Shown here: positions 19,786 to 27,056 of the stretch, piece after piece
How positions within the stretch are numbered: the first letter of the stretch is position 1
Layout of the letters: each line of letters starts with the position of its first letter
NCBI RefSeq assembly: GCF_910580175.1
Contig: NZ_CAJTXD010000002.1
Coordinates: 372,001 to 436,000 of the forward strand
Direction: 5' to 3'
Source of the DNA: an uncultured Alistipes sp.
GTDB taxonomy: Bacteria > Bacteroidota > Bacteroidia > Bacteroidales > Rikenellaceae
DNA length: 64,000 nucleotides
Program-made: the position numbers and the translations under genes
The notes under the pieces: model-generated
Told to the model about the DNA's origin: nothing
The model's database searches: none
Seen by the model: only the letters and a program-made list of their open reading frames with translations

Positions 19786-20790
19786 CTAAAACAAGGAGTT
19801 GCCGAATCCGGGTGCAGTGTATCCCAAGTGTTTGTAGGCCAGTTCGGTGGCTTCGCGGCCGCGCGGGGTGCGGTTGAGGAATCCTTCCTTGATGAGGAAC
19901 GGTTCGTAGACTTCCTCGATCGTGCCGGCTTCTTCGCCTACGGCTGTGGCCACAGTGTTCAATCCCACGGGGCCGCCGCCGAACTTTTCGATGATCGTCC
20001 CCAGAATCTTGTTGTCCATGCGATCGAGACCGCGCGAGTCGATGTTCAGGGCGGATAGGGCGAAGCGCGTGATTTCGAGATCGATATGCCCTTCGCCCTT
20101 GACCATGGCGAAGTCCCTCACGCGGCGCAGCAGGGCGTTGGCGATGCGGGGCGTGCCGCGCGAACGCAGGGCCACCTCGTGTGCCGCGTCGTCGTCGATC
20201 GAGACGTCGAGAATGCGGGCCGAGCGGCGGACGATGCCGGCCAGCACGGGGGCGTCGTAGTACTCCAGGTGGCACTGGATGCCGAACCGCGCCCGCAGAG
20301 GCGAAGTAAGCAGGCCGCTGCGTGTCGTGGCGCCGATGAGCGTGAAAGGAGCCAGCTCGATCTGGATCGACCGGGCGGCCGGGCCTTTGTCGAGCACGAT
20401 GTCGATCTTGTAATCCTCCATCGCCGAATAGAGGTACTCCTCGACGATGGGGCTGAGCCGATGGATTTCGTCGATGAAAAGCACGTCGCCCGGGTTGAGG
20501 TTCGTGAGCAGGCCCGCCAGGTCGCCCGGCTTGTCCAGCACGGGGCCGGAGGTAAGCCGCAACTGCGCCCCCATTTCGTTGGCGATGATGTTGGCCAGCG
20601 TGGTTTTGCCCAGGCCCGGGGGGCCGTGGAGCAGGACATGATCCAGCGAATCGCCCCGCATGAGGGCGGCCTTGATGAAGATGCGCAGGTTCTCGACGAT
20701 CTTCTCCTGCCCGGAAAAGTTTTCCAACTCCTGCGGGCGTATTTTGTTCTCGAATTCGAGATCGCTTTCGGTATTGCGTACGATAGACAT
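19786..20790 (-). CDS. ruvB: Holliday junction branch migration helicase RuvB
   Basis: 334 aa from ATG at complement 20788-20790. Walker A is GPPGLGKTTLANIIANE, Walker B FIDEIHRLSP, sensor segment TLIGATTRSGLLTSPLRARFG, and the winged-helix C-terminus includes GGGPVGLNTVATAVGEE. It drives branch migration with RuvA. ruvA and ruvC are not adjacent, which is common in Bacteroidota. An upstream in-frame extension on this strand is not family-like. Confidence 0.96.
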   Translation of the reverse strand: MSIVRNTESDLEFENKIRPQELENFSGQEKIVENLRIFIKAALMRGDSLDHVLLHGPPGLGKTTLANIIANEMGAQLRLTSGPVLDKPGDLAGLLTNLNPGDVLFIDEIHRLSPIVEEYLYSAMEDYKIDIVLDKGPAARSIQIELAPFTLIGATTRSGLLTSPLRARFGIQCHLEYYDAPVLAGIVRRSARILDVSIDDDAAHEVALRSRGTPRIANALLRRVRDFAMVKGEGHIDLEITRFALSALNIDSRGLDRMDNKILGTIIEKFGGGPVGLNTVATAVGEEAGTIEEVYEPFLIKEGFLNRTPRGREATELAYKHLGYTAPGFGNSLF

Positions 20791-20963
20791 GATGCAAAGA
20801 TAGTGTAAGGTAAGAGCAATGCCAAATTTATTTGAGCAGTGCCGAACCGAAGCCCAAGATCGAGCAAAAGGAAGCGTCGGCTTGATTATGCCGGGCAGGG
20901 CGTTTCCAGGGACAAAAATAATGCAGCGGTAAGCCGTGCTCGAATCGGGTCGGCGAGACAAAA

Positions 20964-20990
20964 AACGACCTGCCTTTACAGCAGGTCGTT
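20964..20990 (-). terminator. Terminator for the NigD-like lipoprotein gene
   Basis: Perfect 10-bp stem AACGACCTGC / GCAGGTCGTT with a 7-nt loop. Read on the minus strand it is followed by a T run, 20 bp past the lipoprotein stop. Confidence 0.8.
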
Positions 20991-21010
20991 GTGTTCCCGG
21001 AAAGAAACCG

Positions 21011-21694
21011 CTATTCGAAATCTCGGTCGATCTTGAGGTATGCGTCCTGGCCGCTGTCGTCCTTGAAGCGGAGGTTGATGCCTTTCTTGCCTTCGAGCAA
21101 AGGTTTGATTGCGTGAATGTTGAACGAAATGTAGTTTTGGTAGTAGGCGTTCTCTGTGTCGTCGCCTTTGTCATGGCGCAGTTCCACATCGAGGTAGGCC
21201 GAATCGGTGCTCTGGGGTTCGACTTCGTTGACGATCAGGTGGAAGTTGTGTTTTTTGTTGTCTGCGAACGTGTAGATCACGCCCAAGGTCAGCCAGTCGC
21301 CGCCGAATTGAAGGTTATCCACCTGAAGGAGGGAGGCGTCGGGGAGTTCTTCCAACTCCTCCTGACTGCCGACAATGCGGACTTCGGAAGTATAGATGTC
21401 GACGATGCCGTACAAGATGGCGTTGTAGTCGTAGCGGTCGACCGGCTCGTCCAGCAGTCCGAATGCGATCAAGGCCCGCTGTCCTTCCGTAGCCTCGTAG
21501 CTGGCGACCTGGCTTTTGTCGCTCGGGTAGATGGTCTTGCGGGTGTCGGTTTCGAAGTAGTAGTCGCCGGCGACGGCACGCTGGTGCACGGTCACGAAAC
21601 TGATTTGCTGCGAGGGGCGGTTGTCCGACTTCGTGCAGGAGACGAAACCGACGGCGCAAATGGCTGCGAGGAGAAATAAGACTGTTTTTCTCAT
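21011..21694 (-). CDS. NigD-like lipoprotein
   Basis: 227 aa. The signal peptide ends in a lipobox (CAVGFVSCTKSD, acylation at the cysteine near residue 20). The EGQRALIAFGLLDEP segment and a late LDVELRHDKGDD motif fit NigD-like N- and C-terminal domains. These lipoproteins are frequent on the surface of Bacteroidales; the founding member comes from a bacteriocin (nig) locus, but most have no known function. No neighbours suggest a partner. Confidence 0.75.
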   Translation of the reverse strand: MRKTVLFLLAAICAVGFVSCTKSDNRPSQQISFVTVHQRAVAGDYYFETDTRKTIYPSDKSQVASYEATEGQRALIAFGLLDEPVDRYDYNAILYGIVDIYTSEVRIVGSQEELEELPDASLLQVDNLQFGGDWLTLGVIYTFADNKKHNFHLIVNEVEPQSTDSAYLDVELRHDKGDDTENAYYQNYISFNIHAIKPLLEGKKGINLRFKDDSGQDAYLKIDRDFE

Positions 21695-22060
21695 ATGGAT
21701 GTTCTGTTTCTAATTATTGTTTGCCAAATATAACGTTAAAATACCGGATTGTGTGATGCGGATTGCAAAAAAAAGTTGATGGAAACGTATTTTCCTCATT
21801 TCTTCTGTTGCAGGGCCGCTTTTGCCTTGAATCTCCAGCCGCGTTGCGGCATGGCGTTTGTCCGCTCTTGTTCGGCTTGCGGTACATTATATATAGGGTG
21901 CGGGCGTTTTTACAAAGGGGGTTGCCGGTCGGCGGATTCTGTCTTGTGAAACCAAATGTACTATAAAAAGATTTAAAAATACTATTTTTTGTTGTTCAAA
22001 ACGAATTTGTTATTACTTTTGCGATGATAAAAAGAGCCGTGTGGCCATTCGATAAAAAAA
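21695..22060. other. Non-coding interval with two promoter-like elements
   Basis: No convincing gene. Plus CAAATATA at 21725-21732 reads TATATTTG on the minus strand and could serve the lipoprotein gene. GTTG at 21991-21994, a 19-bp spacer and TACTTTTG at 22014-22021 form a good plus-strand promoter pointing at the tRNA in antisense and at the regulator gene beyond it. Short open frames here have no family-like content. Confidence 0.45.
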
Positions 22061-22091
22061 GCACAAGTGCCGCTTGTTGCGACACCTGTGC
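22061..22091 (-). terminator. Terminator of tRNA-Arg
   Basis: Read on the minus strand, GCACAGGTG pairs with CACTTGTGC (one G-U) around an inner CGC/GCG stem, followed by a T run (plus A run 22054-22060). It starts 7 nt after the tRNA 3' end. Confidence 0.75.
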
Positions 22092-22097
22092 CTGAAG

Positions 22098-22169
22098 TAG
22101 TCCCGACGGGAATCGAACCCATATCGTAAGAACCGGAATCTTATATTCTATCCATTGAACTACGGGACC
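22098..22169 (-). tRNA. tRNA-Arg (CCG anticodon)
   Basis: 72-nt cloverleaf. Acceptor GGTCCCG/CGGGACT (one G-U), D stem GTTC/GAAT, anticodon stem TAAGA/TCTTA with loop TTCCGGT giving anticodon CCG, T arm ATGGG/CCCGT with loop TTCGATT, discriminator A. CCA is not encoded. It reads CGG codons, which are common in the GC-rich genes here. Confidence 0.92.
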
Positions 22170-22176
22170 GGATGCG

Positions 22177-22184
22177 CAAAGATA
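22177..22184 (-). promoter_or_regulatory. -7 box for tRNA-Arg
   Basis: Plus CAAAGATA reads TATCTTTG on the minus strand, 7 bp upstream of the tRNA 5' end. Confidence 0.55.
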
Positions 22185-22210
22185 CGAATTTTTTTTAATT
22201 ATGAAACAAA

Positions 22211-22840
22211 ATGCGGGAAAAGCAAAATAATTGGGAAAGAATCGAAGCCGTAATCAAGTGGGCGAATATGTCGACCAACTATTTTGCCCGCCACATCGGT
22301 TTGGCCCGGGGCGAAAATCTTTACCAGATCAAACGCGGCAACAACGGTATTTCGCTCGACGTAGCCCAGCGTATCGTGGCGAAGTTCCCGCAGATCGACA
22401 AGTTGTGGCTGCTGACGGGCGATGGGCAGATGTTCGGCGACGAGCAGCTGCGGGGGGTGCAGATTCCGTTTTACAATGTAGACGTCGAGCAGGGGATCGC
22501 CAACATCCGGCACCTCGAATCGGAAAGCGATGTGGTAATGCCCCAGGTGGGCGACTGCGACCTGGCGATGGTCTATTCGGGGCGTGCCATGGGGCGGTCG
22601 ATACCTGCCGGAACGGTGGTGTTTTTAAAAAATATCGAGCGGGATGAAATTATTCCTGGCGAAGAATACGTGATTATCAGCCGAAAAATTGTAACTTTGC
22701 GTATAGTACGCGCTGCCGATGGAGAACATCGGTTGCGTCTGGTCGCCGGCGACAGCAAGAATTATGACGATATAATTCTTAATGTCAGTGACATACGCAA
22801 TGTGTACAAGGTAAAAGGCAAACTGATAATCAGCACGTAG
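22211..22840 (+). CDS. XRE-type regulator with inactive S24/LexA-like domain
   Basis: 209 aa. The N-terminal 70 residues are a helix-turn-helix (STNYFARHIGLARGENLYQI ... LWLLTGDGQMFG, the usual end of this HTH type). Residues about 110-205 align with the S24 peptidase domain of LexA/CI, ending in IRNVYKVKGKLI. Where active members have G-D-S-M, this one has G-R-A-M (SGRAMGRSIPAGTVVF). The later catalytic lysine position appears to be Arg (VTLRIVR). Self-cleavage is therefore unlikely and the domain may serve for dimerisation. It is 4 bp upstream of ribE. Confidence 0.82.
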   Translation: MREKQNNWERIEAVIKWANMSTNYFARHIGLARGENLYQIKRGNNGISLDVAQRIVAKFPQIDKLWLLTGDGQMFGDEQLRGVQIPFYNVDVEQGIANIRHLESESDVVMPQVGDCDLAMVYSGRAMGRSIPAGTVVFLKNIERDEIIPGEEYVIISRKIVTLRIVRAADGEHRLRLVAGDSKNYDDIILNVSDIRNVYKVKGKLIIST

Positions 22841-22844
22841 GAAA

Positions 22845-23441
22845 ATGTTTTCAGGCATCGTGGAGCGAACCGCGGAGGTCATTGCCATCCGTTCGGATCG
22901 ACAGAACAAGGATTTTACGCTTCGGGCCGACTTCGCCCAGGAGCTGAAAGTCGACCAGAGCATAGCTCATAACGGCGTATGTTTGACAGTTGTGGACATC
23001 GCGGGCGACACGTACACCGTTACCGCCATGAAGGAGACGCTCGACCGCAGCAACCTGGGGCTGCTCCGGGTGGGCGATCTGGTAAATCTGGAGCGCTCGA
23101 TGAAACCCGATGCCTTGCTCGACGGGCATATCGTCCAGGGGCATGTCGACCAGACGGCTTGCTGCACGGCCAAGGAAGATGCGGACGGCAGCTGGTACTT
23201 CACGTTCCGCTACGAACCCCAGGGCGGCGGGCTGTGCACCGTGGAGAAGGGGTCGGTGGCGGTCAACGGCGTGAGCCTTACCGTCTGCGACTCCACGGCC
23301 GATAGTTTCCGTGTGGCGATCATTCCCTACACGTTCGAGCATACGAACTTCTGTCGGATCGACGTCGGATCGGTCGTTAATCTGGAGTTCGACATTGTGG
23401 GCAAGTATATCGCCCGTCTCATGCAACAATATAATAAATAG
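22845..23441 (+). CDS. ribE: Riboflavin synthase alpha chain
   Basis: 198 aa made of two tandem lumazine-binding barrels. Each repeat is visible: MFSGIVERTAEV at the start with SIAHNGVCLTVV, then DGHIVQGHVDQTA with SVAVNGVSLTV. It dismutates two 6,7-dimethyl-8-ribityllumazine molecules to riboflavin. No other rib genes are nearby, and no FMN riboswitch is visible in the 4-bp gap. Likely co-transcribed with the XRE regulator. Confidence 0.94.
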   Translation: MFSGIVERTAEVIAIRSDRQNKDFTLRADFAQELKVDQSIAHNGVCLTVVDIAGDTYTVTAMKETLDRSNLGLLRVGDLVNLERSMKPDALLDGHIVQGHVDQTACCTAKEDADGSWYFTFRYEPQGGGLCTVEKGSVAVNGVSLTVCDSTADSFRVAIIPYTFEHTNFCRIDVGSVVNLEFDIVGKYIARLMQQYNK

Positions 23442-23500
23442 GTATCCGTCGCCGGCTGCTTTGTTTGGCGGGCGCGAGGGAGCACGTATAATGTAGATTT

Positions 23501-24550
23501 ATGGTCAATATCAAAACCAAAGAGGGCGCATCGTTGTGGATCGCGTTGCTCGCTGCGATCATCGTGGCGGCAGGAGCGAGCTGGTTCGGCGTGGTGTGGT
23601 GGCTGACGTTGAGCGTCGCGGCCGGAGTTTTCGTCGTCATGGCGCTTGTGGCGCTTTTCATCATCCGCAAGTATGTGGCCTACAAACTCAAGCCGATCTA
23701 TTCCATCGTCCTTTCGCGCGACGTCCATACCAACGAGATTTTCTCCGAACTGCGAGACAAGCGGGTCGAAAATATCGGCGAGGAACTGACCGCCTGGGCC
23801 GACACCAACGACAAGGAGATCGCGCGGCTCAAGCAGGCCGAGCATTTCCGCAAGCAGTATCTCGGAAATGTGGCCCATGAGTTGAAAACGCCCATCTTCA
23901 ACATCCAGGGCTACATCTCGACCCTGCTCGACGGCGGGCTGGAGGACGAGTTGATCAACCGCAAGTTCCTTGAGCGTGCCGAGAAGAGTATCGACCGGCT
24001 TATCAATATAGTCAACGATCTGGATACGATTTCCAAGTTGGAAAGCAACATGAACCAGCTCAACATGGAGCGTTTCGACGTCGTGGCATTAGCCAAGGAG
24101 ATCGCCGAGCAAGCCGAAATGGAGGCCGACAAGAAGAAGATCAAGATTTCGGTCAAGGGTGCCGAGAATTTGCCGTCGCCTTTCTGGGCTGTGGCCGACA
24201 AGCACTTTATCGGGCAGGTGTTCGTCAATCTGATTATCAATTCGATCCGTTACGGCAAGGAGGAGGGAACGACGCGTATCCGCTTCCGGGACATGCTGGA
24301 TAAGATTCTGGTCGAGATCGAGGACAACGGCCAAGGGATCGGCAAGGAAGATTTGCCGCGGGTTTTCGAGCGTTTCTATCGCACCGACAAGGGCCGTTCG
24401 CGCGAGCAGGGAGGTACGGGTCTGGGGCTGGCGATCGTCAAGCACATCGTCGAGGCCCACGGCGAGCGGATTACCGTGCGCAGCGAGTTGAGCGTGGGCA
24501 GCACGTTCTCGTTCACGCTCAAAAAGGCCGATTTGCAGCAGGTGCAATAG
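23501..24550 (+). CDS. Orphan membrane sensor histidine kinase
   Basis: 349 aa. Two hydrophobic helices (about residues 11-30 and 33-56) are followed by a short cytoplasmic linker, the HisKA H-box NVAHELKTPIFNIQGYI (phospho-His near residue 128), N-box NLIINSIRYG, G1 DNGQGIG and G2 GGTGLGLAIV. There is almost no periplasmic loop, so it probably senses within or at the membrane. It resembles PhoR-type kinases. No response regulator is adjacent; it sits between ribE and lgt. Confidence 0.9.
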   Translation: MVNIKTKEGASLWIALLAAIIVAAGASWFGVVWWLTLSVAAGVFVVMALVALFIIRKYVAYKLKPIYSIVLSRDVHTNEIFSELRDKRVENIGEELTAWADTNDKEIARLKQAEHFRKQYLGNVAHELKTPIFNIQGYISTLLDGGLEDELINRKFLERAEKSIDRLINIVNDLDTISKLESNMNQLNMERFDVVALAKEIAEQAEMEADKKKIKISVKGAENLPSPFWAVADKHFIGQVFVNLIINSIRYGKEEGTTRIRFRDMLDKILVEIEDNGQGIGKEDLPRVFERFYRTDKGRSREQGGTGLGLAIVKHIVEAHGERITVRSELSVGSTFSFTLKKADLQQVQ

Positions 24551-24598
24551 GCAGGACGAACGTTGAACGCTCGTCGGCAACCCCTAAACTTGGAATGA

Positions 24599-25465
24599 AT
24601 GATGCGATTTTTTTATATAGTGTGGAATTTCGATCCGGTGTTTTTCAGCATCGGGTCGCTCGACATCCGATATTATGGCGTGATGTGGGTGCTGGCTATT
24701 TTGGCCGGCGCCAAACTTTTCGATTGTTTTTGCAAGCGCGAAGGACTGCCCGAAAAAGTTTCGGAGTCCATATTCATCTATGGTACGCTGGCGACTATCA
24801 TCGGTGCGCGTTTGGGGCATTGCCTGTTCTACGACACGATGGAGTACCTGCGCGAGCCGTGGACGATCATCACGGGCTTCCGCGACGGAGGGCTGGCCAG
24901 TCATGGCGCTGCAATCGGTCTGCTGATCGGTCTGTGGCTCTTTTCGCGCAAGAACAAGCTGCCCTACATTTGGTCGCTCGACCGGATCATGATCGCTGTC
25001 GGCATCGGCGGTGCTTTCGTTCGTCTGGGCAACCTTTTCAACTCTGAAATCTTCGGCACGGCGACTTCGCTGCCCTGGGGCTTCGAGTTCGTGCGTTCGG
25101 CCAAGTGGCTCCGCGAGTTCGCCCCTGCGGCGGTACACCCGACGCAGATTTACGAGGCCTTGTGCTATCTGGCGACATTCGCCCTGCTGTGCTGGCTCTA
25201 TTTCGGTCGCGATCTGGCGCGCCGGCGTCCCGGAATTTTGTTCGGCATCGGCCTGGAAGGGATTTTCCTGACGCGCTTTTTTATCGAATTCATCAAAACC
25301 GAACAGGAGGCTTTCGAGAAAGGATGGGTGCTCGACATGGGACAATGGTTGAGCATACCTTTTATTATATTGGGCATTTACATGATCTGGCGGGGCGTCT
25401 CCAAACCTGAAGTGCAGGTTCAGGCTCTTTCCGCCGCCGAAACCGTTAAAAAGAAGAAACGATGA
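24599..25465 (+). CDS. lgt: Prolipoprotein diacylglyceryl transferase
   Basis: 288 aa integral membrane protein; ATG codons at 24599 and 24602 are both possible. Family motifs are YYGVMWVLAILAG, a HGAAIGLLIGL segment (Lgt signature with the conserved His), RLGNLFNSEIFG and HPTQIYEAL. It transfers diacylglycerol from phosphatidylglycerol to the lipobox cysteine, so it is needed for lipoproteins such as the NigD-like one in this window. Its stop overlaps the next gene by 4 bp (ATGA). Confidence 0.95.
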   Translation: MMRFFYIVWNFDPVFFSIGSLDIRYYGVMWVLAILAGAKLFDCFCKREGLPEKVSESIFIYGTLATIIGARLGHCLFYDTMEYLREPWTIITGFRDGGLASHGAAIGLLIGLWLFSRKNKLPYIWSLDRIMIAVGIGGAFVRLGNLFNSEIFGTATSLPWGFEFVRSAKWLREFAPAAVHPTQIYEALCYLATFALLCWLYFGRDLARRRPGILFGIGLEGIFLTRFFIEFIKTEQEAFEKGWVLDMGQWLSIPFIILGIYMIWRGVSKPEVQVQALSAAETVKKKKR

Positions 25466-26361
25466 ACAAAAATCCGATGATCGATCAAGTCAACCGTTTG
25501 ATAGCCAATCGGCTTGCAGCTGGGGGCGAGTATTATTTGCCCGGCGTGGGGTCGTTGTACGTGGAGAAGCGAAGCGCCCGCCAAGTATCCAGACAAGAGG
25601 TCGAACCCCCGTATTGCGCTGTATGCTTCTCGTCGCAGGAGCGGGGCGTGTCTCTGGTCGACGAAATCGCGCGTGCGGCTCATTGCGAGTCGGAGACGGC
25701 GCAGTCCATTTATGACCGCTGGCTGGAGAATGTCACGGTCGAGGACGGTTTGGTTATCGAGGGCGTGGGCGAACTGCACTCAAAATTTTTCACTCCCGAT
25801 CCTTCTTTCGAGCATGTGCTCAATCCGCAGGGACATGCTCCGGTGCAGGTCAAGCGCCGCAAATACGATTGGGCGCTTTGGATCGGGGCGATCGCCATTT
25901 TGGTGGCGCTCGGAGTGGGTTATTTCGTTTATACGGAGCGTGATACGGATTGGGAGTCGTCTATGGGCATGTCGGGTTCGGAGGTTGCCGAGCAGCCGGA
26001 TGCGACGCTTCCTGCCGATTCGCTTGCGGCTCAGACGCCCGTGGTTGTCGAGCCGGCCGTGCCGGTTCCTGCTATCCTGCAATATGCTGTCGAACCGTCC
26101 GGAAGCGCCGAGGCACCGGCTTCGCTCGTTTCGGGCCGCCATTATGTTGTGGCCGGAGTTTACAGCGTTCCTGCAAATGCGGCTCGTGCCGCCGCGGCGA
26201 TCGATCGAATGGATCCGGCGTTCCGTTGCGGTATCTACCGGTTCGGCAGCAAGTTGATGGTGGCGCCTTTCGTCTCCGATGATTTGGCGGCCTGCAACCG
26301 TTTCAAGGCCGAATACCGCGACCGCTTCTTCCAGGGCCTCTGGAACTACACGGGCCGTTGA
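25462..26361 (+). CDS. HU-like DNA-binding domain / transmembrane / SPOR protein
   Basis: 299 aa. Residues 1-110 match the tandem HU-like (CCDC81-type) domains found in Bacteroidota, with YYLPGVGSLYVEKR and EGVGELHSKFF in place of the HU beta arms. A membrane helix follows at about 138-157 (WALWIGAIAILVALGVGYFVY), then a Pro/Ala-rich spacer, then a SPOR-type domain (HYVVAGVYSVPANAARAAAAID) at the C-terminus. The layout predicts a cytoplasmic DNA- or protein-binding head joined to a periplasmic peptidoglycan-binding tail. It overlaps lgt by 4 bp and gtrA-like by 1 bp. Confidence 0.82.
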   Translation: MNKNPMIDQVNRLIANRLAAGGEYYLPGVGSLYVEKRSARQVSRQEVEPPYCAVCFSSQERGVSLVDEIARAAHCESETAQSIYDRWLENVTVEDGLVIEGVGELHSKFFTPDPSFEHVLNPQGHAPVQVKRRKYDWALWIGAIAILVALGVGYFVYTERDTDWESSMGMSGSEVAEQPDATLPADSLAAQTPVVVEPAVPVPAILQYAVEPSGSAEAPASLVSGRHYVVAGVYSVPANAARAAAAIDRMDPAFRCGIYRFGSKLMVAPFVSDDLAACNRFKAEYRDRFFQGLWNYTGR

Positions 26362-26891
26362 TGCGTTTGGCCGATGCGATAACCGCGGCGATCGACCGGT
26401 TTTATGTCCGGCCGGTCGCCGTGTTGTTGCCGCTGGAGACGTTCCGCTATGCCGCATGCGGCGGCATGACCTACGTGTTGTTCGATCCGACGTGCTATTT
26501 CTTGATTTATAACTACATCGTAGGCCATCGTTTTTTCGATCTGGGGTTCTTCGTGCTGTCGCCCCACATTGCGGCGCTGGCACTGGTTTTTCCGTTGACT
26601 TTCTTCGTCGGCTTCTGGCTCAACCGCAACGTGGCGTTTCGCCGGTCGCCCTTGCGTACGAGGACTCAGCTATGGCGGTATGCCCTTTCGATCGGCGGCT
26701 CGCTCTTGCTGACTTATGCGGTGCTGAAGTTCTTCGTTGAGGTATGCTGCGTATGGCCTACGCCAGCCAAGGTGTTGACGACCTGCGTGACTACCGTTTA
26801 TAGCTATCTGGCTGCCAAGTATTTTACGTTCCGGATGGAGAACGGGCCGCGCGACGGAGAAAACGGCTTGCGACAAAGGAAATGGCTGTGA
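26361..26891 (+). CDS. GtrA family membrane protein
   Basis: 176 aa with four transmembrane helices and the family's C-terminal SYLAAKYFTFR ending. The start ATG overlaps the upstream stop (TGATG at 26359-26363). GtrA-like proteins are proposed to flip undecaprenyl-linked sugars or help cell-surface polysaccharide synthesis. The lgt, HU-SPOR, GtrA order suggests an envelope operon. Confidence 0.85.
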   Translation: MRLADAITAAIDRFYVRPVAVLLPLETFRYAACGGMTYVLFDPTCYFLIYNYIVGHRFFDLGFFVLSPHIAALALVFPLTFFVGFWLNRNVAFRRSPLRTRTQLWRYALSIGGSLLLTYAVLKFFVEVCCVWPTPAKVLTTCVTTVYSYLAAKYFTFRMENGPRDGENGLRQRKWL

Positions 26892-27012
26892 AATAAACCG
26901 AGAAAACAAACCGGGGAAAAGGGTGCAGTAAGCCACCGCGGGGGAAAGGCGCAGAGGAAATAAACCGACAAAATAGACTCGGTCTGAACGATTCGAGATA
27001 TGCGACTTCGTG

Positions 27013-27056
27013 AATATCCGGCATTCAGTGCCGGATATTTTATTGTTTTTTATTTT
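27013..27056. terminator. Bidirectional terminator between gtrA-like gene and uvrB
   Basis: Perfect 11-bp stem AATATCCGGCA / TGCCGGATATT with a 5-nt loop, then a T-rich run on the plus strand. It overlaps the last codons of uvrB. Confidence 0.75.

Noticed and set aside
22024..22095. Mini-ORF of 23 codons after the promoter at 21991
   Set aside because: The ATG would precede the predicted transcription start, and the frame coincides with the tRNA terminator hairpin.
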